From Batillaria attramentaria (Eukaryota > Mollusca > Gastropoda > Batillariidae): a DNA stretch of 64,000 nucleotides. Position numbers and translations under genes: made by a program. The notes below the pieces were generated by a model. It worked only from the letters and a program-made list of their open reading frames with translations, ran no database searches and had not been told where the DNA came from. The stretch covers positions 144,501 through 208,500 of the forward strand of contig JACVVK020000390.1 in NCBI GenBank assembly GCA_018292915.2, given 5' to 3'. Of this stretch, positions 49,145 through 62,237 are shown in pieces. How positions within the stretch are numbered: position 1 is the stretch's first letter; each line of letters begins with the position of its first letter.

Positions 49145-49535
49145 TGCAATGCAGCTAGTGGTTGAGTTGGGTGTAATCCGATGTTGCAGGTTGTTGACAA
49201 AAGCTGACATCATCCTTCTGTGTTGCACTTGCAGCTATTGGTTGAGTTGGGTGTGATAACAAGGTCGTAATCCGATGTTGCAGGTTGTTGAAAAAGTTGT
49301 CACCTTCCGTCTGTGCAGGTACCTTGTTTTAACGGAGTTCTGTGTGGTAACATGGTTAATAATGCGATGTGCACGGTGTTGAGAAAACTAACTTCGGCCT
49401 TCTTTTCAGCTGTCGGTTGAGTTCGGGGTAATAACATGTAACATCATCCTTCTATGCAGCTATTGGTTGAGTTCGGAGTAATAATGAATATTAACGTGGT
49501 GGTGTGCAGGTTGTTGAAAAAACCTATATCACATG
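49145..49535. repeat. Degenerate minisatellite, GCAGCTATTGGTTGAG type
   Basis: GCAGCTATTGGTTGAGTT and GATGTTGCAGGTTGTTGAAA alternate through the stretch. Clear unit starts are near 49150, 49232, 49409 and 49458, with a decayed unit between them. Confidence 0.8.
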
Positions 49536-49788
49536 TTGTGGGACAGTGTTTGTTGCAAGGAAAACTTTTCAGACGGTCAAGCTTCGTGTTTGTGGTAGTT
49601 CATGTTAGTGTCATTGTTAGTAAGGTATTTAGACACATCGTTGTACAGCAGATGCAGTCAGTGTCAGTCATCTTCTTTTTGTCTCTCCCCCTCCTCCCGC
49701 CCCCCTCTTCTCGTTTTTTACCTTGTTCTTCCCCGGATTTGCATACAGCTTCCAGTGGTTGAGTCACACACACTCAGACCTCCTTCAG

Positions 49789-49789
<1 letters not shown>

Positions 49790-49834
<45 letters not shown>
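49790..49834. repeat. CA microsatellite
   Basis: Uninterrupted CA array. Confidence 0.97.
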
Positions 49835-49838
<4 letters not shown>

Positions 49839-50350
49839 ACCCCGACCTACCACTGATCAGCTCTTCTTCAAACGAGGACGATTCAACGGCCATCAAACAC
49901 GTACCACCCTAGATACCAGCCCCAGCAAAGCAGCTGTCTGTGTACAGACCGAGACCCTTGACTGCTGCGAATCAGCAGTTGGCCGATAGCACGAGAACGT
50001 TTGCCGCACTCGAGGGGCCACTCTTTGCGCTGCTGTGGGTGGAATACCTGGGTGGACAACTGGCTACCCGGGTTATCTGACCCTAGCTGTCCTCCACCGA
50101 CTCCCCTGATGAGGCCAGGGGCAGGCTACTCGTGGTTGTTGGCGTTTGAGGGGAGATAAATCTACGCCTGTTGACACTGGTTTGTGAGACAACCGGCGTC
50201 AAGGGAGCTAATTGGGTTGATAGTGTTTGGCGGAGTTAAACTTTGTGTTTACTGCGTTGATCTTGCAACAAGGACTGATAAAGGACCCCTAAATCAGTGC
50301 GTCTGCTTCAGCGTTGCTTCATAGCAACTGCTTCTGTCTTGGTCCATTGA

Positions 50351-50355
<5 letters not shown>

Positions 50356-50402
<47 letters not shown>
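50356..50402. repeat. CT microsatellite
   Basis: Uninterrupted CT array. Confidence 0.98.
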
Positions 50403-50404
<2 letters not shown>

Positions 50405-50489
50405 GGTCCTGTGGTACGTTTCCTTTAAGTTTAGCTAGGGCAAGTTGACGAATTTGTCCGTCAGAATTGTCACCGCTGAAAAATGAGGT

Positions 50490-50575
50490 TTCGTCGTCAT
50501 CATCATCATTATCATCATCCTCATCTTCGTCGTCGTCGTCGTCGCCATCATCATCATTAACGTCTCATCATTATC
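50490..50575. repeat. TCA/TCG trinucleotide array
   Basis: Mixed TCA, TCG and TCT triplets. It encodes a Ser run in one frame, which is not evidence of a gene. Confidence 0.9.
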
Positions 50576-52189
50576 ATCTTCCTGGACCAAAACCGATCAC
50601 GTATTTGCCCTTGCTCTGGACTTTGAACGATCTCACACTTAACGCGTTTGTCTTTTTTAACTTCGAGCCGGACGGAGATTCCGCTTCACTAAGATACCAT
50701 CCTAGCCACTCGTCCACGTGCCTGTAATACCTCTCTCGGAGGTTATTTGGTTTACTTCATATCGTGACATTAAAACCCCTTTCAACTCGTTTTTAAAGCT
50801 TGTCGCAGATCACCTCTAAGTCCGTGGGTGTGTTTGACATAGATAAAAGGGTTTTGCTGTTGATGCCATTGTAGATGCAAAGACTTCCTTCACTCGCTGG
50901 CCTGACCGGCATAACAACGGAACGCAGCTTCGGCACTTGGCGCTCAGCGATTGGTGGGAAAAAAATGGCGCGTGTGCAGTAACTGATGCGACATTATGGA
51001 ATGTTGCCACTTGAGTTGGCGTTTGTGGACACCAAACTCCGCTGTCGTCTTGTCTTGCCTAACTGAAGCAGATTTCAGCAGCTCTTAGTCAGAGTCATCC
51101 GGAAAAAAAGAGCCTAATCGCTGTATGTTTTATAATCTCTTAGGCCTTTTTGTGACGATTGGGGAGTCGGAATGGCACTTTTATTAGTTAGTATGCTACT
51201 GGGAAAACAACTCTTAGCATAGAGAGAGTTAACCTGCCCTCGCGAAGATCAGACGACTTCGTATCTCAAATACCCACCCTCCCTAGTATCAGTCGCCACT
51301 GCGGAATGCGACTGGATAAAAGCAAAAGATCTGTCCAAGTCTGGCAAGGTAGTTTGCAGCTCAACACAAAAGAGACTTTATAGTCAAGCAATAAATTTGG
51401 CTGTCCGGATGAAATTGCGTGTGTGTCCGTGCGCAGATCTGCACGGGTGTTAATGTTCAGAACGATTGACTCAGTTGAATAGGGATGCCGGAAGACGCAG
51501 GAATATAAAACATGGCTACGAAGCATGAGATTGTGTGGGCTGAGGCTCGGGCCTAACCAGCCAGACACTAGGCCCCAATAAGCAGTGTGAATACCCCTTC
51601 TGATGGGTATTCTCGAGTGCGTTTTCAGACATTTGCTTGGGCCCCTTTGAAGCCGGGGGAAGCCAAGATGGCAATGCTATTATGCCTGTAATAAGTTTCG
51701 ATTTCGTCTGCTCCAGTCATTGGCAAATATTGAGACGACCTCGAGTCCCCTGTACTCTGTGCTTGCTCAGAAACCTTGCCCCGAATAAACCCTACAACTC
51801 TTTCTTTCTGCGCACACACACTCAGAGACTGAGAACAAGAGAGTCTGCGTGTTATAGTGAAAGCATAGTCGCCTATTGTGCGCTCCAGGCTTTTTCCCCC
51901 CTATTGCAGACTTCTATTCTTGCGCTTGTAATCCTCTCTAATGCTGTGGCTGTTTGAAGACCAGTAAGGCGCATGAATTTACATTTGTTGAATATGCTTG
52001 TTTTCTGTTGGGCATGTCTGCGGGGAGCTAACAGTGTTGGGGAGTGCGGACAAACATAACCCCTAGCTTTGCATTATCATCTTCACAAGTCATTTGCTTC
52101 TCCGGGACAGAATTTCCGGAGGCTACCTGGTACGCCGTGGTTATGAATTCCCCCTATGCGTCCCTTTGCGATGCTGCCTCCCCCCCCCC

Positions 52190-52222
<33 letters not shown>

Positions 52223-52226
52223 GTGG

Positions 52227-52401
52227 GAGCTGGGGTAGGTGAATAGTAGAGCGTTGGATTTTCAATGCGCGGGTCGTGAGTTCGAATCACGGCTGGGGCC
52301 AGATATTTGTGCTGGCCTTTTTCTCGTTGCCCTGTCTTTGATATCATCCTTCCTTTCGTGGTGAAAAAGGACGTTGAACACCCTAACACCCACCCACCTC
52401 C
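52227..52401 (+). mobile_element. Family A SINE inserted in a CT array
   Basis: Head GGGTAGGTGAATAGTAGAGCG, B box GTTCGAATCAC, body GTCTTTGATATCATCC and tail CACCCACCCACC are all present. CT arrays lie directly on both sides (52198-52222 and 52404-52422), which suggests insertion into a CT microsatellite. Confidence 0.85.
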
Positions 52402-52402
52402 C

Positions 52403-52403
<1 letters not shown>

Positions 52404-52471
<68 letters not shown>
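52404..52471. repeat. CT array followed by CA array
   Basis: CT units to about 52422, then CA units to 52471. A C tract follows at 52491-52503. Confidence 0.97.
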
Positions 52472-52474
<3 letters not shown>

Positions 52475-53747
52475 TTCACGATTTTCATGCCCCCCCCCCC
52501 CCCAATACGCAAGGAGTTTCACTTTTATTGTACGTATCACCCTCTCATAAAATACCTAGGGACTGTTTCCTTCACCGGATCATTCTTCTACAGAGACTGT
52601 CGAGACAAAAGGGTCAATACAGAAGCCAAATGCCGCCCAGCTGACAGACAGTAGTCAGACTCAGAGAGAGAGAGAGAAATCACCAGTTGATTGTCCATAG
52701 AATAAAAAAAAAAAAAAATGTAGCCCGTCCTGGGCATTGAGACAGGGCCTAAGGCGGAGGGATTTTATGCTTATCGACGCAGAACTGCCTCCTGTTGGCC
52801 GCAAATTACGCCTGTGGAGTAAGAAGAAAAGTAGTGCGGGCGATTGCCATTTCTTGCTAGACTGTCAGACCATTTCCCCCCCGGCGCTGTTTCGTCAAGG
52901 GAACTAACCCCATATTGTGACTTACCTCCCCTGCGTTGTCTGCGTTTCGCGTAGAGTTGTGAATGTTGACCCTATAAAAAAAAAATGTAACATTTCTTGT
53001 TTTCTTTCCTCTTCCTCCTCCTCCTCCTCGACTTGTTTTTCTACTTCGTTTTCTTTTCAGCAAAATAAAAAACAAAATATAAAGGAAATGTCAACTCAAA
53101 AAACAAAACTAAGCCAAAAAGCACGGAAGGTGTACACCTAATGACAAGATAAAAGAAAAAAAAGAAATTAGTACATGTAATTAACAAACGCGACCAAGTA
53201 ACAAGACCGAAAAATCACATGCTTGTTTTTTTCATGTACAGCAGAGCAGTGCACAGGCCACCTCACGGCTGAGGTGGAATTTTTGGTTTAGTTCCTATAC
53301 TGATTTTACATACTTTACGCTTCCCGCTTGTTACTGCCCACCCGCGGTAAACTATCACCCACCAAGGCCAACGCTACCGCCATCTAGAAAAAAGCACGTA
53401 AGCGCCTATCAACATCCGTGTCGCTTGGACCCTTTCTTCCTGACAACACCAGAGTGTTTTTAGCGGCTTTTTACGTGGCAGAGTGCATTAGAATCGATCG
53501 TGGGACGGCAGTATTTTGTGCAGCAGTACGTCATAATCGGTAGACAGTTATTGGTTCTGCGTGAAGATATCGTGTGTCGTGGAGACTTTACTGCTCGAGG
53601 TCGACCGTTCGTCTGAGCGCGTAAAGAGAGTCTGTGACAAACTGTAAAACTGGATTAAAGATAAATCTAGTTGTAGAGGTCCTTAGTGCGGTCTAGTCTG
53701 GGTTTTTTTGTTGGTCTGTTGCTAAAGGGACATCAGCATCAAAGGGA

Positions 53748-53826
53748 GAACACTCTTGTCCCTTTTAAATTTTCAAAGTAATCTCTGAGAGGGATTTCAA
53801 TAACTTTTGGATTCTAGATTCTGAGA

Positions 53827-53904
<78 letters not shown>

Positions 53905-54026
53905 TACCTGCCTTCAGTTTTCAATCAGTCTGCTGAAAACGTTACAAGAACACTCTTGTCCCTTTTACACTTTCAAAATAATCTCTGACAGGGATTTCAA
54001 TAACTTTTGAATTCTGGATTCTGAGA
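53748..54026. repeat. Two 79-bp direct repeats around a CA array, 200-bp period
   Basis: GAACACTCTTGTCCCTTTTA starts at 53748 and 53948, and both copies end in ATTCT(A/G)GATTCTGAGA at 53826 and 54026. CT and CA arrays (53828-53900) lie between them. The copies are equal in length with few substitutions. Confidence 0.92.
53828..53900. repeat. CT array followed by CA array
   Basis: Lies between the two 79-bp direct repeats. Confidence 0.97.
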
Positions 54027-54036
54027 ATCACACAGT

Positions 54037-54051
54037 TGATTCTCTCTCTCC

Positions 54052-54100
<49 letters not shown>

Positions 54101-54122
54101 CCCCCCCCTCTCTCTCTCTCTC
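54037..54122. repeat. CT arrays with C tracts
   Basis: CT units interrupted by C tracts of about eight to thirteen residues. Confidence 0.95.
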
Positions 54123-54490
54123 GTTACTGACGTTGCCGTGGTTGCCAGTGGCCTTGTCGCCCTCTTGACCCTTGCACGCTCCCTCCCTCCCCTTGTTGCC
54201 TGTCACGAGACGCCAGCCTGTGATGACCATACAAGGCAGCGGTCATCAGCTTCACTATGGCCACTGTCACTCAGTCGCGTCGCCATCAGAGGTGATGCGA
54301 GGAGACTGAGCCTGAAGCTAGCGGGGGATTTATTCCTCACCGTAATGATCTTGTTAGTCTCTGGGAAGAGGGAAAAAAAGAACCCCAGTGTATCAGGGCA
54401 ACGGCTCTTTCACTGTATGTTGCATTGTGTTATGTATAAAGTTGGTTCGTGCTGATTAAAAGTGTGGGTACCAGATGTATCTGGAGGACA

Positions 54491-54491
<1 letters not shown>

Positions 54492-54567
<76 letters not shown>
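54492..54567. repeat. TG microsatellite
   Basis: Uninterrupted TG array of about 37 units. Confidence 0.98.
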
Positions 54568-54569
<2 letters not shown>

Positions 54570-56039
54570 GGGGGGGGATGATGGTAGCAAATCCATCGGG
54601 AGGGATTCTTACCTTCAAGCCGCCGTTTTTTTTGTTTTGTTTTTGTTGTTGTTGTTGTTTTTTGGATTTTGTTGTTGTTGTTTTTAAGAGACAGAGAGGG
54701 ACAGAGATAACGAAGGAATAAAGGGATTTGACAGAAAGTTGCCAGTTTCTAACCAGCTGTTGCGGATGTTGTTAAGTGTTTTTCTTTTTACAAAACAGAG
54801 ATCAAGAGAGACGCGACAGGCACAGTGATGAAACGTTTGTGTTTAGGGAATGACTTGTCATTTATTCGAGGGAAGAGACAGAGAGAGATTGAAGCTGAGA
54901 AGCACCCGATACCCCTTAGCACGACCCTAGAAAAAAAAAGTCACATGCCCATGGTTTTTAATCCCCCAACTCCTAATTGGCCTGACCCCAACCATATTCG
55001 GTCGCTAGCTCCCCTTTCACTGCCAGTGGCAAGCGACCTTCGTCATCGCATCAATCCGAATTTCGCCACGGACATCTTGGAAATGAGCTGTCACCGACCC
55101 ACAATGCACCAGCCAACAGGGCCGCCTCGGCGAACAATAGGAGCCCGGTCAGATTTTCTTGCTGATTAGCAGGCCTGAGCTGGAATTTAGGAGGTCACGG
55201 CGCCATTGTTCTCGACAGGAATTAGAGTATCATTAAATTTTTCCGAATAAATGGACAGGGTGGCGACGCAAAGCTACGGACGGACCTGTCATTGCCGCCC
55301 AAAACATGATCGGTGATGCGAAATTGAGTTGATACGGCGGGCGGCCGGCGCAGAAATGAAATTAGTCCAGTGTCGGACTTTGCTTGTTAGTCGTGGGAGG
55401 ATAGTGACTGTAATAACAGCAGCTAGGGGAGAAGAGAGAGAGAGAGAGATGGGACAAGCTAGCAACAGCATCTTGTCGTGGGTCTGTAACGGGTTTCGGG
55501 GCAATCACAGGGAGAAATTGTTGTTTTTGTCATCAAGGGGAGAGAATCCGCCGGATTGCCGCCAACAGCTAGCGATTGTGGAAGGGAGGTAATCTGGTTT
55601 TACGGTCCGGTTGTCTCCACCTGTGACCCTCGCTAACGCTCGTGTCAATCCCAAGCCTGGAACTGATGGGCATTGGGGGGATCGAACTTTTCTCATGCAT
55701 TCCCCTTGATTTGATGGCATGTTTCTCGCCCACTTCTGCAGAGGAATCGGAAGCGATGAAGGTTTATCTAGTGTCAAACGAGACTCAGCGAAATTTCTCT
55801 TGCCCAGATACGCCCTTGCATGCAACGGAAAATGTCGCCGGATGAAGTGATACTGCAAGAGGAATTTCTTTAGAAGTTTGGCAGTTAGGAACGGCACGTC
55901 TCTCGAAGCGTGTGTCTTACTCTCCCATATCGCCTAGAGCTGCGTCAAGTGAGAAAAGAGCGTTGTGTCACAGCCCAGCGCACTCTGTTGCAGCGTTTCT
56001 TTAAAAAAAAAAAAAAAAAAAAAAAAAGATTTTGTACTT

Positions 56040-56300
56040 TCGGGAAATTCGTGCTGCTTCCCCCGGGGGAAGCGCGTCGGCGCGGTGCAGCGCCACCAAA
56101 TACCTATCTTTTTTTCTTTCTTCTTTTTTTTTACAATTTTGCTGGGGGAGGAAAGCCGGATCCAGGAAAAAACCGGTATCACATATCACAAGCTCGACCT
56201 GGGATCGAACCCACACTTCATCGCGATGACATTAGTGACGGCCGTTCAGTAACGCAGCGGCTAAATCCGACGCGCTACCTATTACTAGTATTAGACCACC
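56040..56300 (-). mobile_element. tRNA-derived repeat, family B, minus strand
   Basis: Second copy of the 28418 element. The minus-strand tRNA-like head includes a B box GGGTTCGATCC (RC of 56202-56212) and TCGGATTTAGCCGCTGCG. The GC core is TTCCCCCGGGGGAAGCGCG. The head carries a small TACTAGTAT insertion. The polyA tract at 56003-56027 lies beside it. Confidence 0.8.
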
Positions 56301-56566
56301 GCTCACCCCCGATAGCTATGTTGTCCCCTCCAGGCTTAATCTAATTTTGTATTTTATTTTAGTGTTCATGCCCCATTTATATATATAAATTTCCCTTGAT
56401 GCTTTCTACGTGGGCTGACTTCAGTCAGAGTTTTTATTAACTAACTGTCTTTAAAAACCTCGCCCTAAGCGCCGTCAGTGAGCACTTACTGTGGAGCCGT
56501 GTGCTATACCACGTCTCCATCAACATCATCGTCGTCGTCGTCGTCGTCATCATCAGAGTCCAATGA

Positions 56567-56712
56567 CGGGTTAATCGAACTGGTAGCATGAGTTCGGATG
56601 CCGGCCAGGAGCAGAAAAAACAATCCCAACATAATTATGCTGGCTTGTTCCCCATTGCCTGCCTCTGTGTGATGTGGTGGAAAACGACGTATAACTCACG
56701 ACCAACCGACAA
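56567..56712 (+). mobile_element. Diverged SINE related to family A
   Basis: A B-box-like GAGTTCGGATGCCGGCC is followed by TTATGCTGGCTTGTTCCCC, GTGTGATGTGGTGGAAAACG and ACGTATAACTC. The order of motifs is that of family A but identity is low. Confidence 0.5.
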
Positions 56713-59700
56713 TTAAACGAAGTCCACTGCCCGCGGTAGGGCTGGTCGGTTTGCTGCAGGTTACAAAGGTCAATCATTCGTATACCACCCTGATTAAATT
56801 TATATGGCAATCTGTTACTCAGGCGGTAACAGCTTGTTCCAGTGCGTGTCCGGGGGGGCTCAGTCTTTCAATCTCGGCCTTCAGTTGTGAGGATGCTAAT
56901 TGATATTTATGCTAATTGGTTTTCACTGGCCGAGGATGTGGCAGCACAGGAAACTAATTAGGCAACAGAACATAACACGCAAAGAAAGCTCCCTGTCTTT
57001 TCGCAGCCTCGCTTTTTAGCGACATGTTTGAGACAGTTTCACTTCACAAACGAGCGTGTTTCTCAACAACTTGCCAAAGCGATGCGTTATATATAGGGGC
57101 CGTGAGGTGATGTGTTACATGTCTGTCACGTGGCTAATAACTTTTTCTCGCACGCTCCAACCAATTAATCAGTTAATAGCTTCCTGGCAGGACGAACGAC
57201 ACGGAGTGCAGACGCTGTCATAAAAATGGACTTCACTCCCGCCTTCAATCCAACAGATTGCCAGGCCGTTTCCGCCTAAAACTTTTTTTTAGCCTGAAGG
57301 ACAGGATGCGAGCTTTGTGTATATATCTCCCCAAAGGCTTGTACTTCACGGCGCTATGAGGCGGGCAAACTGTTACTTAGTGCATAAAAGGAAGTGTTTT
57401 GGCTCGCCAGACAGCTGCCCGGATTCATAGCAATCACATAAAGCCCGAAAAAGCTGGCCGCGTGTCCGGATGTTACGAGCCGAGAGCGGCAGGGGAAGGT
57501 CTTGTGAAGAAGATGGGCATCACATCTTCTGGAGTGCACGAGCTAACCGCGATCTCTCTCAGTACTCCTTGCGCGAGGTTGTCTTGCATCTCCAGCCTCT
57601 GTCGTTAGCGCTGGTCTGACTGTCAATAACAGAGACTGTGATGGTAGAAATTCGCTACCCACCCTATCGTCTTTGCTAGTACCAGTAGTACTTAGCAAGC
57701 GATTGAGTCTTGGGTGGTTAATGTCTTACCTTTGCATAGGGATGGGTTTTGAGAACGTGGTCGTGTGGTATGGCCGTGGGGCATGTTCCAGATGTTCAGA
57801 AACTGATTCAGTTCATTAAAGCGTTTAAGATTGCTTAATGAAACGTCATATTTAGCCATCTGTCTCTGATTACTTTGAAAGGGCGTCATCAGACTCGTCA
57901 GATAAAAGAAATCTTCGCACTGAACTTTGCTTTGTTTACATTTTTGTGTGTGTGTGTCCGTTTCGTCTCATCTCTTTCCTCTTCCCCAAACCCTGCATTT
58001 TTTAAGTTTGAAGTCCAGACCATTGTGACTACCTCCAAACGTTGCGTATTCTGCATTGAGGGTAAGTCGAGGGTTCCCAACCAAAAGGTACTATCGATAC
58101 AGATCTATACAGTATGGTGTGGCAGGGAACCCTCGAAATCCTCTCCACACTTTCATAGAGGTGTTTTCCCCAGAGGAGGAAGCCCCAGCAGGAGCAGAAA
58201 GAAGCCATGTGGAAGACACACGCACACATCTCTTCTCCGAAATGGTCATGGGGCTTTTCTGCCTTCGACCTCGCCACGAAAATCGATCACGCATTGGGCT
58301 AATCTCGTGCGAGGGAGCGAGGGCTTCCGAGAGAAGAATTGCTCACATATTATTCCGTGCAAAGACCCCTTCCTCCCTGCGTGTCCTTTCGAGATGGGCT
58401 TGGTGGGGCTTGAAGTGTGTAAATCAACGGCCAATACCACTAGCACTGTCCGCGAGGGAAACTGGTCGGGTTAGAAGGGGTGTTGGGTAAACGTAATGGA
58501 AACATTGACTGGTCAAGAGAAGTGATTGGGTCGAAAAAGAGGTGGAAAAGAGAACAAGCTTTTTCTTTCGCCAGGCTGCTCACTGACTCACTGGTGGGCT
58601 CTGAATTGAGAATTGTTCTTTGGATTTGCTCGCAAGGTTCGTTTGGTTGGTGGTCAAGGGTAGTCAGTGATCGGGGAGTAAAGAGAACGCGATTGTTCTT
58701 CAAATTACTGTTGAGTTCAGAAACTTTGTTCTTGGCCGGGTTTGCCTTTTCGTGTGGTTGCATTCTGGCGTTCTCATCTCCCATTTGGCGCTTTCCTTTG
58801 GCAGAAGGTCTTCCCAGTACATGTACCAGGTGCCGAAAGCGTGGAGTGCATTTCCGTCAGTCCACATTCACCAGTTTACGTCTTCCGCTGTTCATTGTTC
58901 ACAAACTAATTATTGTTATGAATCACTTCGAACTGACTCATTCAGCCTTTGCCACGACTTATTAGCTCAGTACATCAGAACCTAAGCTCTACACATCTGT
59001 TTCCCTGAAACTGCTAGTATAGTTGCACATGTCAGAAATGAGTATCCCTCTTCGCGCCGAAAGTCTGAAAACTCTTGTCACGTCTCGTCCTACCAGGGTC
59101 GAGCCTTGCGGTGGAGATACCCCAGCCTAAAAGCGTACATGTGGGGTTTTGCTTATCAGCGGCGGGCATCTGTTTTGGAGCCTGGGAAAACAAGTGTGTG
59201 CTGACAGACTGCTTCTTTGGCTATTGTTCTGGTCCCGTTGATTTCCACCTCGCTTATCTGCTCGTGCCTGGCTTATCTGCCCCTGGCATCTGGTAACTTC
59301 AGCATGGGCGGCTAAAAGCGGAAATGCTCGGTGCGCAGTGCAATATCGACTCGCAAGATGCATTAGGGGTTTGCCATTCGGCGTTGCATACCTGTGGTTC
59401 TGACCTACCCCCTACCTGTGCTGGTCCCCAAAGCGCACTGAGATGATAATTATGGCCAGATAATGGCTGTATCCACGGTCTCTGCTACGATTTATTTGCC
59501 TTTCATGGACGCTTTTTGAATGCTTGAATTGTGCACCTGTGTCGTTGAGACAGCAGTTTGTAGTTTGCAGAGGGTTTCCATCGATAAGTTTCTGCCAATT
59601 GAGAATCGATTGTGATGGGGGCTGTCAGATGCTTTCTTCTTTTTTTGTTTTTGTTTTGTTTTAAAGAGTGCTTTCTCAGAGACAACACTTGGGAGATTAC

Positions 59701-59802
59701 TGACAGATACGATGGAGCGCGTATGGGTTTTCCCGGTCGCAGGTATAGGTATACCAGCATCAACTGAACTGAAGTACAGAGTGCTTGGACAATGGTTTTA
59801 GC

Positions 59803-59945
59803 CATCTTACAGCAGTGGTTTCGCAGCCTCTATCTTGTACTAGTGGTTCTCGCTGCGTCCACATTACAGCAGCAGTGGTTTTGCTGCATCTGCTCCGCAC
59901 CTTACCGTAGTGGTTTTGCTGCACCTACCTTATTCTAGTTCCAGT
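59803..59945. repeat. Degenerate minisatellite, CAGCAGTGGTTTTGCTGC type
   Basis: CAGCAGTGGTTTCGCAGCCT and variants such as CAGTGGTTTTGCTGCATC and GTAGTGGTTTTGCTGCACCT recur with a spacing of roughly 40-50 bp, about four units. Confidence 0.75.
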
Positions 59946-60993
59946 ATACAGCGCTTTGCTTCCACCAGCTTAATGGCCAGCTGAAGTGCGCGGATTGCGT
60001 GTGCACGCTCGCGCAATTTGTCCATGTCACAGGAACCATTTAACGAAATTAGCGCTTAGAGTGAAACGCCTCCCCCACCCCTCCCCACACCATCCCCCTC
60101 ATCCTCCTGATGGGGGGTCGACTGTGAATGGAACGGGGAAGCCTGCTTGTTTTGGGATTTTTTCCCCTTTCCCCTTCTTCCCGCTCATCTGAAGTTTTGG
60201 AGGATAAGTGCATGCCTAGGGTGCGCAAGGATTTTGTTTTTAAGTGCTTTTAGCCAGATAGAAATCTTGGCCACATTCTATACAAAAAAGGCTGTTCAGT
60301 CATCGCGGGAAAAAGCGTGTAATGCGATCTGTTAAGATGAAGTCCCCCCCCCCCCCCTCTCCAAAAAAACAAACAAAACCAAAACAAAACACGTCGCAGT
60401 CCCTACAAAAGTATGTTTACCAATCTCAGCACTTCTATCCCGAGGGGGTCCTCACGCCCGAGTGGAGAGGCTACCCAACAAATAGCGGGCAGTCACGCAT
60501 CAATGCACCAGCGCATCGGAACGCTTTATAAATCACATCCATTGATCCCCTGCCGCGATGGCATGCTGCACTTTTGCACCCCCCCAGTCGCGCGCAACGG
60601 CGCTCCGCGGACGTTCGTTTTTTGTCAGCTTCTTTGCCGGTTTCACGGTTGGGTGATTCCTCATTGGCGAGATGATTTCGGCGAGAAGTGATGCGAGACA
60701 GTTTTTGGATGGAACGAGAGAGGGAAGATAGGAGGTCGTGCCTTTTGAGGTCGTGCCAAAAAGAATAGATTAAAAAAAATGCGGCCATCTTACATTTGGT
60801 TCTTGGTTTGGGGAGGAGGAGTGGATGTATTATTGTTTATTGTCTTGGCATGTTGTGGTGGGCCTTACTGGAGTCCGTGTTGGGCTGGAACGTGTTTTTC
60901 TCCGTCAGTTTCGATTTTGGACGTCTGAACACATCAGTACTAGCTAGACCTTTTTGTTTGATCTATTTGCAATAGTTTCCTGTAGTAAATCTT

Positions 60994-60999
<6 letters not shown>

Positions 61000-61056
<57 letters not shown>
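61000..61056. repeat. CA microsatellite
   Basis: Uninterrupted CA array about 1.2 kb upstream of the large Eph exon. Confidence 0.98.
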
Positions 61057-61059
<3 letters not shown>

Positions 61060-61911
61060 CTTCCCTCATTCCCCCATTCATTCAAAAAACAACAACAACA
61101 ACAACCAAAAACCCAACCCTAATGCTTCCTTCATAGTGTACGAGACATGCCGAATCACTTCGCGTATTACAGAAAATGATACAGCCGACCTTTAGCATTT
61201 TCCTTTTGCAAATAAATCTGTCTGTGTGTCTTCAAATGCAGAGTTTCCCTCACCAGGACCTAACTTCCTGAATGCAGGCAGCCCCAACCCCTTGGGAATG
61301 GGACTGTGAAATATTCGTTTTTGGCGTCCTTTGACAAGCGTTGTACGTGGAGCTGCGATGACTGAGAGGTTGGGGGAGGGGTGTTGGAGGGGAAGGGGGG
61401 GAGGAGGAGGAGGAGGTTTGGGGATGTGGCCGGAATTGATTGGTGTGTGGAATTGGACACATTATGGTTCTTGCGTGACTTGGCTTTATGGCTGCTTTGC
61501 ATGGGCCAGCTCTTCCCGCGATGTGCTTTACTGCCCTTCCGTGCAAAAATCACCACGTTGGCTAAATCTGTGTTGATGACGGAGGAGGTGGGTGGGTGAG
61601 GGTTGGGGGTCGTTGGGTGGAGGGTAGGACTAGGAGAGTTTGCTTGCTAGACAGTAGAACTAGAAAGCGTATTGGATACTGAAGCAAGGGGTGGTACAAT
61701 ATGAGTTGGTTAACTGAAGGGGAACAGTTTACTGGACTGTGAATGTGTGCAATTTACTGTTTGATTTCATTCTTATTCTCCTCGCCAGCAGGATGCGCCG
61801 ACTTCCTGAGTGAATCAATCATTCCTCGGTAGTGCGTCAGTCGAGAAAGTTAACTACACGTACCCTCAACCTCAATTTAATTGACACTAGACACAGCTTT
61901 TTGTATATTCT

Positions 61912-61933
61912 CCCCCCCCCCCCCCCCCCCCCC
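61912..61933. repeat. C homopolymer of about 22 bases
   Basis: The longest C run in the window, about 300 bp upstream of the large Eph exon acceptor. Confidence 0.95.
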
Positions 61934-62237
61934 GTCTTTATCTTCTTACATGTGCTTCTTTTACCCTGTTTTACGTCTGTCTCATGTCCTTTGTAATGTT
62001 GTCTGTGAAAATATTCATTAAACAAGAACAAGTCTAGAATCTAGAGTGTACTATTTGTTTACAAGCTGTGTAGAGCCACACAATCACTGTAGAATCTCCC
62101 TTTCACTGTCTGTAACGAAACAGACGGAGATCTTACAATAACCTGTGTGGTTTGGTTACAAATCCAGGACCATTACGAAGCTGCTGAACGCACGCACGGT
62201 GTACTTATCGGATGTTTTTTTCATTTTTGTGTTACAG

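Noticed and set aside
57875..58474. 199-aa ORF and the following 161-aa ORF at 58480
   Set aside because: No family recognised, no splice or codon-usage support, and overlapping ORFs of similar length on both strands. Left unannotated.
62145..62237. ATG-initiated extension of the Eph ORF (270 aa)
   Set aside because: These 31 codons lie upstream of a clear splice acceptor and contain the polypyrimidine tract. The residues do not match Eph. The exon starts at the Trp codon at 62238.
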